Counted from the stretch's first letter, positions 1 through 11,061 are shown. The stretch: 64,000 nucleotides of DNA from Vibrio sp. Of7-15 (GCF_022347565.1 NZ_JAKRGH010000018.1:1-64000); one strand, 5' to 3'. The notes: generated by a model from the sequence alone, not told the origin. A program made the numbers and translations.

Positions 1-15
1 CAAGTAGTCCACTGC

Positions 16-92
16 GGAGTGGTAGTTCAGTTGGTTAGAATACCGGCCTGTCACGCCGGGGGTCGCGGGTTCGAGTCCCGTCCACTCCGCCA
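16..92 (+). tRNA. tRNA-Asp (anticodon GTC)
   Basis: A full cloverleaf is visible. The acceptor GGAGTGG at 16-22 pairs with CCACTCC at 82-88, followed by discriminator G and an encoded CCA at 90-92. The anticodon stem CCGGC/GCCGG encloses a loop with GTC at 50-52. Together with the next tRNA-Trp it looks like the distal end of a Vibrionaceae rRNA operon whose rRNA genes lie before the window; that last point is inference. Confidence 0.97.
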
Positions 93-128
93 CTTATTAA
101 GACAAAGTTAAGTCTTTAAAATAACTAC

Positions 129-205
<77 letters not shown>

Positions 206-210
206 CATAC

Positions 211-241
211 AAGGCCTCAGCAGAAATGCTGAGGCCTTTTT
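211..241 (+). terminator. Rho-independent terminator of the tRNA/rrn transcript
   Basis: Nine-base-pair GC-rich stem GGCCTCAGC/GCTGAGGCC (213-221 with 228-236), loop AGAAAT, followed by five T. It sits just after the CCA end of tRNA-Trp. Confidence 0.93.
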
Positions 242-384
242 CGTTTCAGTTAAACAAATCTTCGTCGGTTACTTCCTTCCATTTATTCACTGCTTTTTGA
301 GATGCGTCTCTTTGTCAGTCGATCCAGTTCTCATACTATTTTGCTACTATAAAATAGCGGAGTTCATTATGTTATGGAGTGACT

Positions 385-1218
385 ATGAGGCTCACAACCT
401 GTTTATTTATATTTATTCTTTCCCAACCCGTGTTTGCTAATCCTTGGGAGCAAGCTAATGAACCTTCCCCTTTAAAACCAGAATCTATAGGCAGTTATGC
501 TAATGGCTGCTTGTCTGGGGCGGAGCCTTTACCGCTGAAAGGAAAGGGCTATCAGGTTATTCGGCCGCAACGAGCTCGATATTATGGTCATCCGGCTACG
601 ATTGAGTTTATCCAGCAAGTGGCTAAGGATGTTCAAGCGAGGGGAATCCCAAGTTTATTAATTGCTGATGTTGCTATGCCTAGGGGGGGGAGGTTCAGCT
701 CGGGACATAGTAGTCATCAAACAGGGTTAGATATTGATATTTGGCTTCGTTTAGCGGATCAAGCCCTTTCTGCTAGTGATTTAAAAGCTCCGTCATACAT
801 CAGTATGGTGGATTTAAAAAATTATCGTTTAAAGTCTAAAAATTGGACAGAGCAGCATTTTGAGTTAATAAAGTTATCAGCAGAAAAAGAGCAAGTTGCG
901 CGTATTTTTGTTCATCCAGTGATAAAAGAAACGCTATGTAAGCAAGAAACCGCTCAAGATCGTAGTTGGTTACGTAAAGTCCGGCCATGGTGGGGGCACC
1001 ACTATCATATGCATGTTCGTCTGAAGTGCCCAGAGGGAGAAAAGCATTGTATAAACCAAGCATTACCACCTAAGGGTGATGGTTGCGGAGCTGAACTTGC
1101 GAGCTGGAAGCCTAAGGTGATCCCGAAAAAAGAAAAGGTCGTAAAATCTGAGACTAAACCGAAAAAGAAGAAGATCAAACAAAAACCAGAGCAGTGTTTA
1201 TTGGTTTTAAACAGTTAA
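385..1218 (+). CDS. mepA: Penicillin-insensitive murein endopeptidase MepA
   Basis: Periplasmic LAS-family metallopeptidase that cleaves D-Ala-meso-DAP cross-links in peptidoglycan. 277 aa. An N-terminal signal peptide (MRLTTCLFIFILSQPVFA) is followed by the family motifs: SSGHSSHQTGLDIDIW near residues 106-119 (zinc ligands H111 and D118) and HHYHMHVRL near residue 210. The C-terminal tail is unusually rich in lysine (about residues 240-268) before the final CLLVLNS. ATG at 385 is preferred over the upstream in-frame GTG at 379 because GGAG at 376-379 is well spaced from it. It appears to be a single-gene unit between the tRNA terminator and a convergent terminator. Confidence 0.93.
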   Translation: MRLTTCLFIFILSQPVFANPWEQANEPSPLKPESIGSYANGCLSGAEPLPLKGKGYQVIRPQRARYYGHPATIEFIQQVAKDVQARGIPSLLIADVAMPRGGRFSSGHSSHQTGLDIDIWLRLADQALSASDLKAPSYISMVDLKNYRLKSKNWTEQHFELIKLSAEKEQVARIFVHPVIKETLCKQETAQDRSWLRKVRPWWGHHYHMHVRLKCPEGEKHCINQALPPKGDGCGAELASWKPKVIPKKEKVVKSETKPKKKKIKQKPEQCLLVLNS

Positions 1219-1220
1219 TA

Positions 1221-1248
1221 AAAAAAGCGCCTGTCATGGCGCTTTTTT
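1221..1248. terminator. Bidirectional terminator between mepA and yfhL
   Basis: AAAAAAGCGCC (1221-1231) pairs with GGCGCTTTTTT across a six-base loop TGTCAT. The A-run on one side and T-run on the other allow it to end both mepA (+) and yfhL (-). Confidence 0.93.
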
Positions 1249-1261
1249 ATTGGTATAGAAA

Positions 1262-1516
1262 CTAGGCCAGTCCTTGAATGGTTACAAACTTATCAAGAAG
1301 CTCCTCATCAGTTTCTATATGGTTAGGATCGGTAATAATACACTTAGTGATCGGACAAACTGACTGACACGTTGGCTTTTCGTAGTGCCCTTTACACTCG
1401 GTGCATAAATCTGGGTCGATCTCAAAGATAGATTCCCCCATTGTGATTGCACCGTTAGGGCACTCAGGATCACACATGTCGCAGTTGATGCATTTCTGTG
1501 TTATCAGTAACGCCAT
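1262..1516 (-). CDS. yfhL: YfhL-family 4Fe-4S dicluster ferredoxin
   Basis: 84-aa soluble ferredoxin with two cluster motifs. The first is CINCDMCDPECP near residues 9-20. The second set of cysteines has the longer spacing typical of the YfhL/Alvin-type group (CTECKGHYEKPTCQSVCP). It starts three bases after the stop of trhP on the same strand, so the two form one leftward operon. Inference: it may pass electrons to the Fe-S enzyme TrhP, but no sequence motif proves the pairing. Confidence 0.9.
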   Translation of the reverse strand: MALLITQKCINCDMCDPECPNGAITMGESIFEIDPDLCTECKGHYEKPTCQSVCPITKCIITDPNHIETDEELLDKFVTIQGLA

Positions 1517-1519
1517 TAC

Positions 1520-2899
1520 TTATTTACCGTGTGGGTTACGTGTGTCTTCCCCAGCATTTAAGTTACGCATTAGAAGTCCGTACTCTAGATCAACATTTTG
1601 AGGTACTGGAATGAAGACAAAGTGGCCGTTACCTTTAGCATCAGAAATCACTTCGCTCTTACGGTTTTCCATGGTTTCTAGTGTTAATGTTAGATTGCCT
1701 TGTGGCGTCATGATTTCTACGCTGTCGCCAACAATGAACTTATTTTTTACTTCAACTTCAGCGAGATCGCCACGACGAACACCCGTAAATTCCCCCACAA
1801 ATTGCTGAGAATCTGAGATCGAGTAACCGTAATCGTAGTTTTGGTAAGCGTCATGAGTATGACGACGTAAGAAGCCTTCAGTGTAGCCACGGTGAGCTAG
1901 GCTTTCTAATGTTCCCATTAAGCTTTCATCAAATGGCTTACCTGCAACTGCATCGTCAATGGCTTTACGGTATACCTGAGCAGTACGAGCACAGTAGTAG
2001 AAAGACTTAGTACGGCCTTCAATTTTTAAAGAGTGCACACCCATTTTTGTTAGGCGCTCTACGTGCTGGATAGCACGAAGATCTTTAGAGTTCATGATGT
2101 AGGTGCCATGTTCATCTTCAAACGCGGCCATTTTCTCTTCAGGGCGGTGAGATTCAGAAAGCAGTACAACTTCATCTGTTGGCTTGCCTAAGCCTAGAGT
2201 GTTGTCTGGGCGTTCTTCCACTTCTTGAATTTGGACAGCAGCATCTTGTACTTCAACAATTTGGCCTGCGTCATTTTCTGTGGCTTTTTCTGTTTTGTAT
2301 TCCCAGCGACATGCGTTAGTGCAAGTACCTTGGTTTGGATCGCGTTTGTTCATGTAACCAGACAGTAGGCAGCGACCAGAGTAGGCCATACATAGTGCGC
2401 CATGAACAAAAATCTCTAATTCAGTTTCTGGGCAGTGTTCGCGGATTTCTTCAATCTCTTCAAGCGACAGTTCACGAGATAGGATCACGCGCTCAACGCC
2501 TTGTGTCGACCAGAACTTCACTGTTGCCCAGTTAACGGCGTTCGCTTGAACTGATAAGTGAATTGGCATTTCAGGGAAGCTTTCACGTACCATCATGATC
2601 AAACCTGGATCGGACATGATTAATGCATCAGGACCCATTTCAACGATTGGTTTTAAATCACGAATGAACGTTTTTAACTTTGAGTTATGTGGCTGGATAT
2701 TACATACCACATACAGCTTTTTACCTTGAGCATGTGCTTCATCGATACCGATTTTTAGGTTCTCATGGTTGAATTCATTATTACGAACTCGAAGGCTGTA
2801 GCGTGGTTGGCCAGCATAAACGGCGTCTGCACCATAGGCGAATGCATAACGCATGTTTTTGAGGCTACCGGCTGGCGAAAGTAATTCTGGTTTAAACAT
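1520..2899 (-). CDS. trhP: tRNA 5-hydroxyuridine synthase TrhP (U32 peptidase-like)
   Basis: 459 aa, nearly collinear with E. coli YegQ/TrhP (about 453 aa) from MFKPELLSPAG to the C-terminal TRNPHGK. The family makes 5-hydroxyuridine at position 34 of tRNAs, using prephenate and needing an Fe-S cluster. The U32 signature EIFVHGALCMAYSGRCLLSG and the downstream cysteine pair of TCTNACRWEY (near 165-200) are intact and supply the likely cluster ligands. The segment around residues 205-250 is the most divergent part. It is upstream of and almost touching yfhL. Confidence 0.94.
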   Translation of the reverse strand: MFKPELLSPAGSLKNMRYAFAYGADAVYAGQPRYSLRVRNNEFNHENLKIGIDEAHAQGKKLYVVCNIQPHNSKLKTFIRDLKPIVEMGPDALIMSDPGLIMMVRESFPEMPIHLSVQANAVNWATVKFWSTQGVERVILSRELSLEEIEEIREHCPETELEIFVHGALCMAYSGRCLLSGYMNKRDPNQGTCTNACRWEYKTEKATENDAGQIVEVQDAAVQIQEVEERPDNTLGLGKPTDEVVLLSESHRPEEKMAAFEDEHGTYIMNSKDLRAIQHVERLTKMGVHSLKIEGRTKSFYYCARTAQVYRKAIDDAVAGKPFDESLMGTLESLAHRGYTEGFLRRHTHDAYQNYDYGYSISDSQQFVGEFTGVRRGDLAEVEVKNKFIVGDSVEIMTPQGNLTLTLETMENRKSEVISDAKGNGHFVFIPVPQNVDLEYGLLMRNLNAGEDTRNPHGK

Positions 2900-3002
2900 A
2901 GCTCACTTCTTTTCTATTATGTCTGATATCAAGTCAGGCTACACCGCGGAGGATGTAGAGGAGGCAGGATTTTACTTGGAACAGGCGTGAAAAGCCACTA
3001 TA

Positions 3003-3030
3003 TATGCAGGGGCAATATTGACCCTGCATA
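3003..3030. terminator. Inverted repeat downstream of rdgC, probable weak terminator
   Basis: Perfect 9-bp repeat TATGCAGGG (3003-3011)/CCCTGCATA (3022-3030) with a 10-base loop, 33 bases past the rdgC stop. On the leftward transcript only a short broken T-run follows, so termination may be partial and allow read-through into trhP. Confidence 0.5.
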
Positions 3031-3062
3031 ACGGTTGGTTACAGCACACTGATATTTAAAGG

Positions 3063-3980
3063 TTAGTTACTGTCAGTACCTTCAATATCGCCGATTGATT
3101 CAAATAGGTTTGGTAAGAAAGCGGCTAGCTCACCGCACATTAAAGAAAAGTCAGCGTCAAAGCGTTGGGCGATTTCTTCACGATCAATATCTTCATTTTG
3201 ATCTTTTATCTCGTCACTGAATTTTAAACGTTTAATGGAGAGATCATCAGCCAAGATAAACTGCAGACGATCTTGCCATGTAAGGGCTAACTTAGTGACG
3301 ACTTTATGCGCTTCGATATGGTTGTGGATTTCATCACAGACCAGTTCTTGTTGTTTGCAGCGAATGATACCGCCATCTTCTAGGATTGCTTTTAGCTCTG
3401 CTTCATCACCCATTTCAAAGCCACGAGGAGTATCGCCAGAACGAACCCACTCAGTTAAGGTCATTTCAACTGGCTTTTTCGGTGTAACTGGAACAACAGG
3501 CAGACTACCCATCGATTTACGTAAAAGAGCAAGTAAGTCTTCTGCTTTTTTAGAACTGGCTGCGTCCACCACCACAAGGCCTTCAGCAGGCATAATGACC
3601 GCGTAAGTTTGACTATGACGACTAAAAGCACGTGGCAGCAGATCGATCACGATGTCGTCTTTTAATGCGTCTTTTTCTTTTTTCTTTAAAGGGCGGCCTT
3701 GCTCTAACTCTGCAGCTTCTACTTTGGTTGCCAGCGCGTCTTTGATGACAGAAGCGGGTAATACCTTCTCTTCTTTTTTGGCACAGATAAGAATGTTGTT
3801 ACTTGCAACATGAGTGAGCATATCACCATGTTTCCCCATTGCTGTTACCCAGCCAAATTTTTGTAAATCTTGGCTACCACAAGGTGTGAAACGAAATTCA
3901 TCCAGTTGTTGTTCTAGCTGATCGGCAGAAAGGGTAACTTCTCGGCTAAAACGGTAAACAAGGCAATTTTTAAACCACAT
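3063..3980 (-). CDS. rdgC: Recombination-associated protein RdgC
   Basis: 305 aa, the usual RdgC length, starting [11 protein letters not shown] as in E. coli. RdgC forms a ring-shaped dimer that binds double-stranded DNA and restrains RecA. Family features are the N-terminal [15 protein letters not shown] and the central [19 protein letters not shown]. The ATG at 3980 is chosen by homology; an ATG immediately upstream at 3983 is equally possible, and the ribosome-binding site is weak (GGAA about 10 bases away). Divergent from phoB across a 300-base spacer. Confidence 0.94.
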   Translation of the reverse strand: MWFKNCLVYRFSREVTLSADQLEQQLDEFRFTPCGSQDLQKFGWVTAMGKHGDMLTHVASNNILICAKKEEKVLPASVIKDALATKVEAAELEQGRPLKKKEKDALKDDIVIDLLPRAFSRHSQTYAVIMPAEGLVVVDAASSKKAEDLLALLRKSMGSLPVVPVTPKKPVEMTLTEWVRSGDTPRGFEMGDEAELKAILEDGGIIRCKQQELVCDEIHNHIEAHKVVTKLALTWQDRLQFILADDLSIKRLKFSDEIKDQNEDIDREEIAQRFDADFSLMCGELAAFLPNLFESIGDIEGTDSN

Positions 3981-4209
3981 CATGAGGCTATATTCCAAAT
4001 CAAATTCACAAGGTGGCTAATGATAGGGGATTTGGGGAATTTTGTCGCTCTAGATTAAGGGATTATCACGGTGAAAGTTTATACATTGGTGTATTGGTTT
4101 CATATTGAGTGATGGGTTTTTAATTGCATGATTTGTAAATGTTTGTTGCCAAAACATAGGCATAAAAACGCGGTGTGATAATGAATTTAATATGATAATT
4201 TGTTTGCAC

Positions 4210-4227
4210 AGGTCACAAAAGTGTCAT
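4210..4227 (+). promoter_or_regulatory. Pho box upstream of phoB
   Basis: Two GTCA-containing half sites with an 11-base period, AGGTCACAAAA then GTGTCAT, match the PhoB direct-repeat consensus (CTGTCAT-type, 7+4+7). They lie about 55 bases before the phoB ATG, consistent with autoregulation under phosphate limitation. The rest of the 3981-4280 spacer is AT-rich and shows nothing else I can name. Confidence 0.7.
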
Positions 4228-4280
4228 AATTAACGAACATAATGCCCAACAGTAGATATTAACCAACCAGGTAAGAGATC

Positions 4281-4970
4281 ATGTCGAGAAGGATTCTAGT
4301 TGTTGAAGACGAAGCACCAATCCGAGAAATGTTATGTTTTGTGCTTGAGCAGAAAGGTTATCAGCCTGTTGAGGCAGAAGATTATGACAGCGCATTAGAA
4401 AAAATCTGTGAGCCTTACCCTGAACTGATTTTACTTGATTGGATGCTACCAGGTGGTTCGGGGATCAACCTGATTAAGCACCTTAAACGTGACGACCTGA
4501 CTCGTAAGATTCCGGTAGTGATGTTGACGGCCCGTGGTGAAGAAGAAGACAAAGTACGTGGTTTAGAAGTGGGCGCTGATGATTATATTACTAAGCCATT
4601 TTCTCCTAAAGAATTGATTGCACGCTTAAAAGCTGTAATCCGCCGTGTTACTCCGACTGCTTTGGAAGATATTATTGATGTTCATGGCTTGAAGTTAGAT
4701 CCAGTCTCTCACCGCGTGACAGCGAATGATGCTCCATTAGACATGGGACCGACTGAGTTTAAAATGCTGCACTTTTTTATGACACACCAAGAGCGTGTAT
4801 ACAGCCGTGAGCAGCTTCTGAATAATGTATGGGGCACAAATGTTTACGTGGAAGACAGAACCGTTGATGTTCATATCCGACGCCTGCGAAAAGCGTTAGA
4901 GAGTGCTGGCCACGATAAACTAGTACAAACTGTTCGTGGGGCGGGTTATCGCTTCTCTACGCGCGTTTAA
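4281..4970 (+). CDS. phoB: Phosphate regulon response regulator PhoB
   Basis: 229 aa, the usual length. Receiver domain 1-125 has acidic residues E9, D10 and E11, phospho-acceptor D53 in [10 protein letters not shown], and T/K switch residues in VVMLTARG and [11 protein letters not shown]. The C-terminal OmpR-type winged helix (about 130-229) ends [12 protein letters not shown]...[12 protein letters not shown]. It activates pst and other genes at Pho boxes when phosphate is scarce. ATG at 4281 follows GGTAAGAGATC. First gene of a phoB-phoR-pstS-like operon. Confidence 0.97.
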   Translation: MSRRILVVEDEAPIREMLCFVLEQKGYQPVEAEDYDSALEKICEPYPELILLDWMLPGGSGINLIKHLKRDDLTRKIPVVMLTARGEEEDKVRGLEVGADDYITKPFSPKELIARLKAVIRRVTPTALEDIIDVHGLKLDPVSHRVTANDAPLDMGPTEFKMLHFFMTHQERVYSREQLLNNVWGTNVYVEDRTVDVHIRRLRKALESAGHDKLVQTVRGAGYRFSTRV

Positions 4971-5017
4971 TATTTCTTATTGATTACAGAGCCCTCGATC
5001 ACTCATTGGAGTCATTA

Positions 5018-6313
5018 ATGGTAGAAAGGCTGTCATGGAAAAAGCTGGCTTGGGAGCTGGCTTTTTTTTACTTACCTTGGCTAGTACTTGGTTATGTATT
5101 TGGTTATATGCCATGGTTTTTATTGATTGCTACGTTAATTCAGCTGATTTGGCACCTTCATAACCAAGTGAAAATGTCGAATTGGTTATGGGATGAGCGC
5201 CGTCTTACTCCTCCATCGGGTTCGGGGAGCTGGGAGCCGCTGTTTAATGGTATTTATCGTCTTCAACAACGTAATCGCCGTCGCCGAAAAGAATTGGCAA
5301 CTTTGATTCGACGCTTTCGTAATGGTGCTGAATCTTTACCTGATGCGGTCGTTGTTTTTCGCAGTGAAGGTAATATTGTTTGGTGTAATAAGTTAGCGCA
5401 GTCTTTATTGGGTTTTCGTTGGCCTGATGACAGTGGGCAGCCAATTAGCAACCTGATCCGAAGTCCTGATTTTGTTAAGTATTTAGCAAAACAAGATTTT
5501 ACAGAACCTTTGGAGATGCCTTCTCCTCTAAACCCTGAGCGAACGCTTGAACTTAGGATCGTACCTTATACTGAAGGTGAGCACCTGATGGTGGTACGTG
5601 ACGTTTCTCAGGTTAAAAATTTAGAAGGCATGCGCCGTAATTTCTTCGCAAATGTTTCTCATGAATTACGCACTCCCATGACGGTGCTGCAAGGCTATCT
5701 GGAAATGTCGAAAGATCCGGAAATGTTGGTAGGGCCAATGTGGGATAAAGCGCATGGTGTCATGACCGAGCAGCTCAATAGGATGAATGGGTTAGTTAAC
5801 CAGCTTCTCACCTTGTCAAAAATTGAAGCAGCACCCAATCACGACTTGGACGAAGAAGTGAATGTGCCCGCAATTTTAGAGGTGCTCGAAAAAGAAGCGA
5901 TTGCGTTAAGTGGTGAGAGAGGGCATCAATTTGAATTTGATATTGACCATTCAATGAAAGTGTTTGGTGATGATGATCAATTGCGTAGTGCGATTTCAAA
6001 CTTAGTATATAACGCCGTAAAACACACTACAGATGGTGCGACTGTTTCAGTACGTTGGTATGAATCAGCACAAGGCCCGTGTCTTGAAGTGAAAGACAGT
6101 GGTGAAGGCATTGCTCCGCAACATATTCATCGTTTGACGGAACGTTTCTATCGGGTAGATAAAGCCCGCTCACGTGAAACGGGAGGCAGTGGTTTAGGGC
6201 TCGCTATTGTGAAGCATGCTCTGAGTCACCATGATTCACACTTAGATATTGTGAGCCAAGTGGGTGAGGGAAGTACTTTCTCATTTGTGTTACCAAAGCG
6301 TTTACAGTGTTGA
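5018..6313 (+). CDS. phoR: Phosphate regulon sensor kinase PhoR
   Basis: 431 aa, the same as E. coli PhoR. There are two N-terminal membrane segments (about residues 10-45), a linker, a PAS domain (about 95-195), and a HisKA/HATPase core: [10 protein letters not shown] with phospho-acceptor H215, N-box [11 protein letters not shown], and G-boxes DSGEGI and [10 protein letters not shown]. It has no large periplasmic sensor; the family senses phosphate through Pst and PhoU. ATG at 5018 has GGAG at 5008-5011 and is preferred over the in-frame TTG at 5006. Confidence 0.96.
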   Translation: MVERLSWKKLAWELAFFYLPWLVLGYVFGYMPWFLLIATLIQLIWHLHNQVKMSNWLWDERRLTPPSGSGSWEPLFNGIYRLQQRNRRRRKELATLIRRFRNGAESLPDAVVVFRSEGNIVWCNKLAQSLLGFRWPDDSGQPISNLIRSPDFVKYLAKQDFTEPLEMPSPLNPERTLELRIVPYTEGEHLMVVRDVSQVKNLEGMRRNFFANVSHELRTPMTVLQGYLEMSKDPEMLVGPMWDKAHGVMTEQLNRMNGLVNQLLTLSKIEAAPNHDLDEEVNVPAILEVLEKEAIALSGERGHQFEFDIDHSMKVFGDDDQLRSAISNLVYNAVKHTTDGATVSVRWYESAQGPCLEVKDSGEGIAPQHIHRLTERFYRVDKARSRETGGSGLGLAIVKHALSHHDSHLDIVSQVGEGSTFSFVLPKRLQC

Positions 6314-6314
6314 G

Positions 6315-7319
6315 ATGGTGATGATGCTAAAGGCTCGATATAAGAATTCATCGCCACAAATCCTGCGTTTTTTTAAGACGGCATTATTAGCGTGCTCTGT
6401 GTTTGTTACTGTTTCCAGTTATGCTCTTGATGAAGGCTTACCATCGTATAGCAAGGTAAGTGGTGTCTCAGGTAATTTATCTTCGGTAGGCTCAGATACT
6501 TTGGCGAATATGGTGACATTTTGGGGAGAAGGGTTTAAGCGCCAATACCCAAATGTGAACATTCAGATTCAGGCCGCAGGCTCTTCAACAGCTCCTCCTT
6601 CTCTTACTGAAGGTACCGCGCAATTTGGGCCGATGAGCCGCAGAATGAAAACCAAAGAAGTCGAAGCGTTTGAGCGGCAGCATGGTTATAAGCCAACGCC
6701 CATTCGAGTTGCTATTGATGCATTAGCTATTTTTGTGCATCAGGATAACCCGATAACAGGGCTTAACTTTGCACAAATTGATGCGATTTTTTCTACAACA
6801 CTGCGTTGTGGTAGTTCTAGCTCGGTGAGTTCTTGGGGAGCCTTAGGGCTAAAAGGAAAATGGGCTCGGCGAGATTTGCAGCTGTTTGGTCGCAACTCAG
6901 TGTCAGGCACGTATGGTTACTTTAAGAAAACGGCGCTATGCAATGGCGACTTTCGTAACAACGTGAATGAACAGCCGGGGTCTGCTTCTGTTGTGCAATC
7001 TGTGGCGTCTTCAATTAATACTATTGGCTATTCTGGTATTGGTTATCAAACGTCGGGGATTCGAGCGGTACCTATTGCCGCTAAGGGTGATGATTATATT
7101 GAAGCTACAACAGAAAATGCCGTGAGCGGCGATTACCCATTAGCGCGTTTTTTATACATGTATGTGAATAAACACCCCAATAAAGCCCTAAGCCCAATGG
7201 AAGCAGAATTTATCCGCTTCGTTTTGTCTCAGCAAGGGCAGTACATAGTGGAAAAAGATGGTTATATCCCACTGCCTGCTAATGTTGTTCAAAAAGAATT
7301 AGCGAAGCTGGGGCTATAA
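6315..7319 (+). CDS. PstS-like periplasmic phosphate-binding protein
   Basis: About 334 aa with an N-terminal signal sequence (basic start, hydrophobic [15 protein letters not shown]) and a PBP-like fold. Motifs of phosphate-binding PstS relatives are present: VGSDTL near the mature N-terminus, [21 protein letters not shown] and IGYSGIGY. It starts one base after the phoR stop, so it is translationally coupled. ATGs at 6315, 6321 and 6324 are all possible starts; no strong ribosome-binding site separates them. It likely delivers phosphate to the PstCAB transporter encoded 4.5 kb away, which has no pstS of its own here. It could instead be a dedicated sensor protein for PhoR. Confidence 0.85.
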   Translation: MVMMLKARYKNSSPQILRFFKTALLACSVFVTVSSYALDEGLPSYSKVSGVSGNLSSVGSDTLANMVTFWGEGFKRQYPNVNIQIQAAGSSTAPPSLTEGTAQFGPMSRRMKTKEVEAFERQHGYKPTPIRVAIDALAIFVHQDNPITGLNFAQIDAIFSTTLRCGSSSSVSSWGALGLKGKWARRDLQLFGRNSVSGTYGYFKKTALCNGDFRNNVNEQPGSASVVQSVASSINTIGYSGIGYQTSGIRAVPIAAKGDDYIEATTENAVSGDYPLARFLYMYVNKHPNKALSPMEAEFIRFVLSQQGQYIVEKDGYIPLPANVVQKELAKLGL

Positions 7320-7331
7320 ATCGGAAGTCAT

Positions 7332-7358
7332 ACTCAAGCCTCTAATTCGGGCTTGAGT
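7332..7358. terminator. Hairpin between convergent pstS-like gene and ppx
   Basis: Perfect 9-bp stem ACTCAAGCC/GGCTTGAGT (7332-7340 with 7350-7358), loop 9. No T-run follows on either strand, so it is a weak or Rho-assisted terminator for the two converging genes. Confidence 0.55.
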
Positions 7359-7418
7359 GGTTGGGAAAATAATATTTGAGATGATATCAAGTGACAGTGG
7401 GGCACTGCTTATACGCTT

Positions 7419-8945
7419 TTATGAAAAAGACAGTTGCCAGCCCGCATTGTCCCAATAGGCTTTTTCCGTGGTGAGATCGGCATGCAGTAACTTATTATTC
7501 TGGAGCCAGTTACTGTCCAAATCAGAGTCGGCGTCATCATAGTCAAGGTGCCATTCATCACCTTTAATCGTTAATCTTACATTAGAGAGTGCTTCTTCGT
7601 TGCGTTGACCATTTAGAGTAATGGCTAAACGAAGTATCGCGATCAAAGGCAGCAATTGCTTTTTTTTATACATGGTCAAGTGCGGCATTTCATGCAGCTT
7701 TAAGGCTTTTCTTTGAAATCGAACCAAAGTGGCTAGCACGGTTTGTTGCTCTTGATTAAAGCCAGGCATATTGGTGTGTTGCAGTAAGTAGGCTGAATGG
7801 CGATGAAATGCTTGATAGCTGATACTCAGGCCTACCTCATGAAGTAATGCACTCCATTCTAATAAAGTACGTAGGCTGGTTTTCTTTTTCCAGCCAAAAT
7901 GTTCCGCCGCCTGTTTGTATAAAGAGGTGGCGGTTTTTTTGACGTGCTCTGCATGCTCAAGATCCACACGGTGTTTTTTTGCTAGGTTTTCCGTTGTACG
8001 CAAGCGAATATCGCTGTGTCTGAACCTCTCTTCGGATTCATATAGTAGCCCCTCACGTAATGCACCATCGGAAAAATGAAGTTTATCGATATGTAGGGCA
8101 TTGAATACACCGCACAAGATGGCGATACCAGAAGCAAAAACGGCTCTACGCTCTTCGGGGAGCCCGGGCAATGCAATGCTGTCGATGGTTTTAAAACAGA
8201 TCAGTTTTTCTGCGATTTCTGCTAAACGTTTATTGGTGATCACGCCATCGTCATGCCCTAAAGCCATGACCACTTCACGTATTGCTTTGATGGTACCAGA
8301 AGAACCAATGGCTTGCTCCCAACCGGACTTCTTATAATTTTTAGCAAGAGCTTCTAGCCTTTGCTCTGCGGCTAATTGTGCTAAGGCAAAGTTTTTGGCA
8401 GAAAGCTTGCCATCATGGAAGAAGTACTTATTAAAGCTGACACAGCCCATTTCAGTGCTATTAACTAATTCTGCTTCAAAACCTTGTCCTACAATCAGTT
8501 CCGTACTGCCGCCGCCAATATCAATGACTAATTTCCTATTTGCTTTAGGCTGAGTATGAGCGACCCCAAGGAAAATTAAACGTGCTTCTTCGATTCCAGG
8601 AATAATTTCAATGGGAAAGGGCAGAATATCTCGTGCTCGTTCAATAAAAACATGGGCGTTACTGGCCTGTCTTAATGTGTGCGTTGCGGCAATGCGGACG
8701 TTATCAGCATCAAAGCCTTGAAGGCGTTCAGCAAACATGGCTAAACAGTCAAGGCCACGTGTGATGGAAACATTATCAAGATTATTAAATTCATCTAAGC
8801 CCGATGCCATTCGGACTCTTTGCTTATGACGGCTGACGATATGTAGATCTTGACCGATCACTTTGGCGACCACCATATGGAAACTATTGGATCCTAAATC
8901 GATGGCGGCAACATCACGTGGCTGCTCTGTTTTGGCATCTGTCAT
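7419..8945 (-). CDS. ppx: Exopolyphosphatase Ppx
   Basis: 508 aa. Ppx/GppA family enzyme that releases phosphate processively from polyphosphate ends. ASKHA-fold motifs are visible: [16 protein letters not shown] near residue 14, and [14 protein letters not shown] near 142. A C-terminal HD-like helical region (about 310-500) is present. Its start overlaps the ppk stop by four bases (8942-8945), the classic coupled ppk-ppx arrangement. Confidence 0.96.
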   Translation of the reverse strand: MTDAKTEQPRDVAAIDLGSNSFHMVVAKVIGQDLHIVSRHKQRVRMASGLDEFNNLDNVSITRGLDCLAMFAERLQGFDADNVRIAATHTLRQASNAHVFIERARDILPFPIEIIPGIEEARLIFLGVAHTQPKANRKLVIDIGGGSTELIVGQGFEAELVNSTEMGCVSFNKYFFHDGKLSAKNFALAQLAAEQRLEALAKNYKKSGWEQAIGSSGTIKAIREVVMALGHDDGVITNKRLAEIAEKLICFKTIDSIALPGLPEERRAVFASGIAILCGVFNALHIDKLHFSDGALREGLLYESEERFRHSDIRLRTTENLAKKHRVDLEHAEHVKKTATSLYKQAAEHFGWKKKTSLRTLLEWSALLHEVGLSISYQAFHRHSAYLLQHTNMPGFNQEQQTVLATLVRFQRKALKLHEMPHLTMYKKKQLLPLIAILRLAITLNGQRNEEALSNVRLTIKGDEWHLDYDDADSDLDSNWLQNNKLLHADLTTEKAYWDNAGWQLSFS

Positions 8946-11029
8946 TGGCTATTGTGCTCTAACTGCTTTCTGGTCCTCTTTTCAATTTGCTTCAAATAGT
9001 CATAAATAGCAATTTGAGAGCGGATTTTTTTGCGATTTCCTCTTGGGACATAGTTGTTTGTCATCTCTTTATCAATATGGCGAGCTTTTACCGTGTCGGT
9101 AAAGTGGATGTCCATAATATCAATGATCCGTTGTTTTAAACGCGAGTCATGAATGGGGGCAGTGACTTCAATGCGGTTATCGATATTGCGTGTCATCCAG
9201 TCAGCAGAAGAGATATAGACTTCTGACTCACCATTATTTTCTAAAATCAGCACTCGTGGGTGCTCTAAAAAGCGATCAACGATACTGATGATTTCAATAT
9301 TTTCACTCACACCGGGAATACCAGGAACTAGGGAGCACATACCACGAATGATCATTCGGATTTTGACGCCGGCATTATTGGCTTTGTAGAGTCGGTTAAT
9401 TAAGCCTTTATCGACCAGGTTATTCACTTTTAAGGTAATGCTCGCTTTTAGTCCTTGTTCTGCATGGTCGATTTCTCTATCTAGCAACCCATACAAACGA
9501 GCACGAGAATTTTGGGGGGAAACGATCAGGTGATCAAATTGGACTGGTCGGTATGGATTTTCGATGTAGCCAAACACATTACGGACTTCATTAACAATTT
9601 CAGGCTTGCAGGTAAGTAAAGAGAAATCTGTGTAAATACGTGCTGTTTTTTCATGGAAATTGCCCGTACCGATATGAGCATAGCGTTCAATTTTGTCATT
9701 TTCTTTGCGGCTGATGAGTAAAAGCTTAGAGTGAATTTTTAAGCCGGGGGCACCAAAAACAACATGAACGCCCGCTTCAGTGAGAATTTTGGACCACTCA
9801 ATGTTAGCTTCTTCATCAAAGCGCGCTTGTAGTTCAACTACAACGGTGACGTTTTTACCGTTATGTACCGCATCCATGAGGGAACTCATTAAGCGTGAAT
9901 TTTTAGCGACGCGGTAGATGTTTATTTTGATATTGAGAACTTTAGGATCAAAAGATGCTTGGCGAACCAACTCAGTGATGTGATCAAAGGTGTGGTACGG
10001 GTAGTACAATAAAATATCTTTGGCTTTAATGGCGTCGAAATTATTGGCAAAGTTATCGAAGTCTGCACAGGTGAAAGGCGGTAGAGGCTTATTTTCTAGA
10101 TAATCTCGACCAACGTTAGGGAAGCCAATAAAGTCTTTAAAATTATGGTAGCGTCCACCGGGAATTAAACTGTCATAGTTCGAAATTTGTAACGCATCTC
10201 GAAGGTGGTGGAGCATGTGCTCTGGCATGTCACGTTGATAGATAAAACGAACGGGCATGGCCGTTAAACGTTGATTGACGCCTGCTGACATTTGCTCCAG
10301 TAGGCTATGTTCAACCTCATAACCCAGATCGTATTCTGCATCTCGGGTCATTTTCATGGCATAACAGCCAAGCTTTTCGTATTCAAAAAAGCCGAGGAAA
10401 ATATCGTCAAGGCAATAGCGAATGATGTTATCAATCAAAATGAGAGTTTTACGGCGTTTGCCTTTTTGCTCGGGCACCATAACAAAGCGTGGTAAATGAT
10501 CCGTTGGAATTTCTATTAAGGCGTATTGGCTTTGCTCGTTATTTTTAATTTCAACGGCGAGGTAAGAGTACTCATCTTTAAGAAATTGGATCAGATCGAT
10601 ATCATCGGTCATCAAGATAGGGGTGATATGGGGAAGCACTTCTTTGTTGAAGTAACGTTTAATCCACTTTTCTTGATGTTCGTTGAGTTGTTGTTCATTA
10701 ACAAGGAAGATATGGCGTCGAGCCATTTCCAATAGCAGCTCGTTATATAAAGAATCAAAATCTTGATTTAACTTGAGGGCTTTATTCTGCATTTTTGACA
10801 ATAAATGCTTCGAATTGTCATTGCCTCCACGTTCTTGATTAATCAGAATGCGGCGTTTGACATCAGCAAATCGTACTTTATAAAACTCATCTAAATTATT
10901 GGAAAATATACCAAGGAAACGGATACGTTCAATCAAAGGTACGGTTTTGTCTGCTGCCTCTTGTAAAACCCGTTCGTTAAAAGAAAGCCAACTTAGCTCC
11001 TTCTCGATATATAACTTCTCCGCGCTCAT
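8942..11029 (-). CDS. ppk: Polyphosphate kinase 1 (Ppk)
   Basis: 695 aa, close to the E. coli length. It polymerises the gamma phosphate of ATP into polyphosphate. Domains are N-terminal (about 1-105, starting [17 protein letters not shown]), head (to about 320), and two phospholipase-D-like catalytic domains. The autophosphorylated histidine lies in [18 protein letters not shown] at 11029 follows AAGGGAAGTT. It is the middle gene of a gcvR-like/ppk/ppx operon. Confidence 0.97.
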   Translation of the reverse strand: MSAEKLYIEKELSWLSFNERVLQEAADKTVPLIERIRFLGIFSNNLDEFYKVRFADVKRRILINQERGGNDNSKHLLSKMQNKALKLNQDFDSLYNELLLEMARRHIFLVNEQQLNEHQEKWIKRYFNKEVLPHITPILMTDDIDLIQFLKDEYSYLAVEIKNNEQSQYALIEIPTDHLPRFVMVPEQKGKRRKTLILIDNIIRYCLDDIFLGFFEYEKLGCYAMKMTRDAEYDLGYEVEHSLLEQMSAGVNQRLTAMPVRFIYQRDMPEHMLHHLRDALQISNYDSLIPGGRYHNFKDFIGFPNVGRDYLENKPLPPFTCADFDNFANNFDAIKAKDILLYYPYHTFDHITELVRQASFDPKVLNIKINIYRVAKNSRLMSSLMDAVHNGKNVTVVVELQARFDEEANIEWSKILTEAGVHVVFGAPGLKIHSKLLLISRKENDKIERYAHIGTGNFHEKTARIYTDFSLLTCKPEIVNEVRNVFGYIENPYRPVQFDHLIVSPQNSRARLYGLLDREIDHAEQGLKASITLKVNNLVDKGLINRLYKANNAGVKIRMIIRGMCSLVPGIPGVSENIEIISIVDRFLEHPRVLILENNGESEVYISSADWMTRNIDNRIEVTAPIHDSRLKQRIIDIMDIHFTDTVKARHIDKEMTNNYVPRGNRKKIRSQIAIYDYLKQIEKRTRKQLEHNSQ

Positions 11030-11061
11030 AACTTCCCTTATGTTAATTAGGTTGGTGTAAA

